From NCBI GenBank assembly GCA_947458415.1, contig CANGZG010000139.1, positions 1 through 6,234 on the forward strand: a stretch of 6,234 nucleotides of DNA. Reading direction: 5' to 3'. Below, piece by piece: positions 4,596 to 6,234 of this stretch (position 1 is its first letter; the number at the start of each line of letters is the position of its first letter). Source of the DNA: Comamonadaceae bacterium. Lineage in GTDB: Bacteria > Pseudomonadota > Gammaproteobacteria > Burkholderiales > Burkholderiaceae_C. A program made the translations under genes and the position numbers. Under the pieces are notes generated by a model. It ran no database searches and was not told the DNA's origin. It saw nothing but the letters and a program-made list of their open reading frames with translations.

Positions 4596-6085
4596 CGGGC
4601 CTCAAGCACGGGGGTTGAAGCAGACACCATCCAAGGCATCAAACCGCGGCTGGTGTCTGAAAACCGGGCATAGCGTTCACGCAATGACCTGCTCGAGGCT
4701 TCATCCGGTTCAAACCGCTGACTGACGGGCGGAACCAAGCAAACGTCTTGTTCGCTGGCACCGGTTGACAGCCAAGCCAACCGGGCGGCCCCTAACGCTG
4801 CACCTTCTTGTGCGCCGTCGTGCAAGGTCAGTGGCAAGTTGAGGGCATCGGCCAACAATTGTGCCCACCATGCACTGCGGGTCCCACCACCGACCAACGA
4901 CAAGCTGCTCAGCAAGCGCTGCGATTCGCCGAAGGCTTGCAAGCCATCGCACAAGCCCAAAGCCACACCCTCCGCGACGGCATAAGCCATGTCAGCGGTG
5001 TCATGCGCGGCCGTCAGTCCCCACCAAGACGCCGTGGCGAGCGCTTGGTTATGCGGCGTGCGCTCACCACTCAGGTACGGGAAAAACAACGGGGCTTGGG
5101 CGCGCGCGCTCGGGCTCAAAGTGGCGGCAGCCGCCAGCAAACTGGCCTCGTCTTTGAACGCCAGTCGCTGCGCGGCCCAGGTGACGGCACTGGCGGCACT
5201 CAACATCACCGACATCTGGTGCCATCGTCCAGGCAAGGCATGGCAAAACGCATGCAACCCTTGCGCGGGGTTGGGGCGGTGTCCATCAGCACACACAAAA
5301 ATCACACCCGATGTGCCCAAGGACACAAACCCTTGGCCCGGTTGCACCAAGCCCATGCCGACCGCACTGGCCGCGTTGTCACCCGCACCTGCGGCCACCG
5401 CGACACGGGCGGGCATGCCCCAGCGTTGACACCACTCGGGTTTGAGCCAACCCGCCATTTCACTGCCCTCGCGCAGCCGGGGCATGTGACGACGTTGCAA
5501 GCCGCTTGCCTGCAGCAATTCGTCAGACCATTCGCGCAGACCGGTCGCCAGCCACAAAGTGCCTGAGGCATCTGACATGTCAGTGGCCAATTCGCCGGTC
5601 AACCGCCAACGCAGCCAATCTTTGGGCAACAGCACATGATGCGTTCGCGAAAACACCGCTGGTTCGTGCTGTTGCACCCACAGCAATTTCGGCGCGGTGA
5701 AACCGGGCATGGCCAGATTGCCTGTGATCTGCCGAAGTGCCGGCCAGCGTGCTTCGAGTTGTTCACATTGCGCGCCACTGCGCCCATCGTTCCACAAGAT
5801 GGCCGGACGCAACACTTGCTGCTGTTCATCCAACAACACGGCGCCGTGCATTTGTCCAGACAAGCCCACCGCTCGCACTTGCGCCAATGTATCCGCATGG
5901 CTGGACTGCAACCGGTCCATGGCTTGCGTCAACGCGGTCCACCAATCGGCGGGGGATTGCTCTGACCAGGTCGGCGCAGGCCGTTGAACGCTGAGCGGTG
6001 AACGCACCACGGCGCGAACCTGGTGTTGGTCGTCCAACAACAAGGCTTTGAGTTCAGAGGTGCCCAGGTCGAGCCCGAGAAACAT
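4589..6085 (-). CDS. xylB: Xylulokinase
   Basis: A 498-residue FGGY-family kinase that phosphorylates D-xylulose with ATP to xylulose 5-phosphate, feeding xylose, arabitol or xylitol catabolism into the pentose phosphate pathway. It matches E. coli XylB closely: MFLGLDLGTS (1-10), SGQMHGAVLLD (76-86, substrate-binding Met-His), RPAILWNDGR (93-102), GNLAMPGFTAPKLLWVQ (122-138), LPKDWLR (153-159), AGAGDNAASAVG (232-243, catalytic base D236), SLGTSG (255-260), PYLSGERTPHN (336-346) and VGGGTRS (398-404, nucleotide-binding region). A TTG at 6106 would add seven residues, but the ATG at 6085 places the DLGTS motif exactly as in E. coli and is preceded by AGGCAGGG. It follows an AraC-family gene by 17 bases on the same strand, so the two are probably one operon, with the sugar-responsive regulator upstream. 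It converges on htpG with overlapping stops. Confidence 0.95.
   Translation of the reverse strand: MFLGLDLGTSELKALLLDDQHQVRAVVRSPLSVQRPAPTWSEQSPADWWTALTQAMDRLQSSHADTLAQVRAVGLSGQMHGAVLLDEQQQVLRPAILWNDGRSGAQCEQLEARWPALRQITGNLAMPGFTAPKLLWVQQHEPAVFSRTHHVLLPKDWLRWRLTGELATDMSDASGTLWLATGLREWSDELLQASGLQRRHMPRLREGSEMAGWLKPEWCQRWGMPARVAVAAGAGDNAASAVGMGLVQPGQGFVSLGTSGVIFVCADGHRPNPAQGLHAFCHALPGRWHQMSVMLSAASAVTWAAQRLAFKDEASLLAAAATLSPSARAQAPLFFPYLSGERTPHNQALATASWWGLTAAHDTADMAYAVAEGVALGLCDGLQAFGESQRLLSSLSLVGGGTRSAWWAQLLADALNLPLTLHDGAQEGAALGAARLAWLSTGASEQDVCLVPPVSQRFEPDEASSRSLRERYARFSDTSRGLMPWMVSASTPVLEARG
4621..4659. repeat. 9-bp perfect inverted repeat within the 3' end of xylB, candidate htpG terminator hairpin
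   Basis: CAGACACCA (4621-4629) is exactly mirrored by TGGTGTCTG (4651-4659); after one mismatch, CC (4631-4632) also pairs with GG (4648-4649). It lies 28 bases past the htpG stop, where a terminator for htpG would be expected, but inside xylB codons for about residues 476-489. It is followed by AAAACC on the plus strand and CTTCAAC on the minus strand, so it lacks a T-tract. Confidence 0.4.
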
Positions 6086-6102
6086 GTGCCCTGCCTTGCT
6101 TG

Positions 6103-6234
6103 TCAATGCGTGCCGCTGAAACGGCCCAGCGACTGACGGCGGAAATCGGATGGCGTCATGCCTTTGATTTCCAAAAACCGTCGGTTGAAATTGGCGGCGC
6201 TGTTGAACCCGACTTCATAGCAAATGTGGTTGAT
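6103..6234 (-). CDS. AraC/XylS-family transcriptional regulator, C-terminal end, cut by the right edge
   Basis: The last 43 residues of a gene whose start lies beyond the right edge. The minus strand reads INHICYEVGFNSAANFNRRF, LEIKGMTPSDFRRQSLGRFS, GTH, then TGA at 6105-6103. This is the second helix-turn-helix of the AraC DNA-binding domain, with the family signature I..I...VGF....F.R.F....G.TP...R. AraC-family members usually sense a small molecule, often a sugar, through the N-terminal part, which is not visible. Its stop lies 17 bases before the xylB ATG on the same strand, so it probably controls a pentose or polyol operon that includes xylB (inference). A reading frame ends here by stop codon, so the C-terminus itself is complete. 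Confidence 0.92.
   Translation of the reverse strand: MNHICYEVGFNSAANFNRRFLEIKGMTPSDFRRQSLGRFSGTH

Noticed and set aside
4808..5566. 252-residue open frame antisense to xylB
   Set aside because: It is fully covered by conserved xylB motifs on the other strand; its arginine- and glutamine-rich, low-complexity content is typical of a shadow frame.

Overview
The window looks like chromosomal housekeeping DNA from a betaproteobacterium, probably Burkholderiales and most likely Comamonadaceae or a close relative. This rests on the moderately GC-rich coding sequence, the acyl-CoA ligase / Crp-Fnr divergent pair, the RluF-like enzyme with an enlarged loop before its catalytic motif, and the HtpG sequence. 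The placement comes from remembered family resemblance, not from a search.

Layout, left to right: (1) 1-293, minus strand: the N-terminal 97 residues of an AMP-forming acyl-CoA ligase that runs off the left edge. (2) 294-434: a divergent promoter region with a candidate sigma70-like promoter and an 18-bp inverted repeat. (3) 435-1151, plus: a Crp/Fnr-family regulator, overlapping by ATGA with (4) 1148-1927, plus: an RluF-type 23S rRNA pseudouridine synthase. (5) 1935-2489, minus: a small unrecognised lipoprotein, convergent with rluF and only 7 bases from it. (6) 2490-2651: an AT-rich non-coding region holding a near-consensus sigma32 heat-shock promoter. (7) 2652-4592, plus: htpG, the bacterial Hsp90. 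(8) 4589-6085, minus: xylulokinase xylB, whose stop codon overlaps that of htpG. (9) 6103-6234, minus: the C-terminal end of an AraC-family regulator, just upstream of xylB and probably in its operon.

The genes do not form one pathway. They are several adjacent transcription units: fatty or aromatic acid activation with a divergent regulator, a regulator/rRNA-modification pair, an orphan lipoprotein, a stand-alone heat-shock chaperone gene, and the end of a pentose or polyol utilisation operon (AraC regulator plus xylulokinase). Three start codons are refined from sequence evidence: htpG at 2652, the lipoprotein at 2489 and xylB at 6085.

I found no previously undescribed system here. The points most worth a second look are the sigma32 promoter that settles the htpG start, the two zero-spacer convergent junctions with inverted repeats inside coding sequence, the inverted repeat in the regulator promoter, a strong internal Shine-Dalgarno plus ATG inside the lipoprotein gene, and the lipoprotein itself. 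No tRNA, rRNA, CRISPR array, insertion sequence or attachment site was seen. No gene-free stretch exceeds 300 bases.
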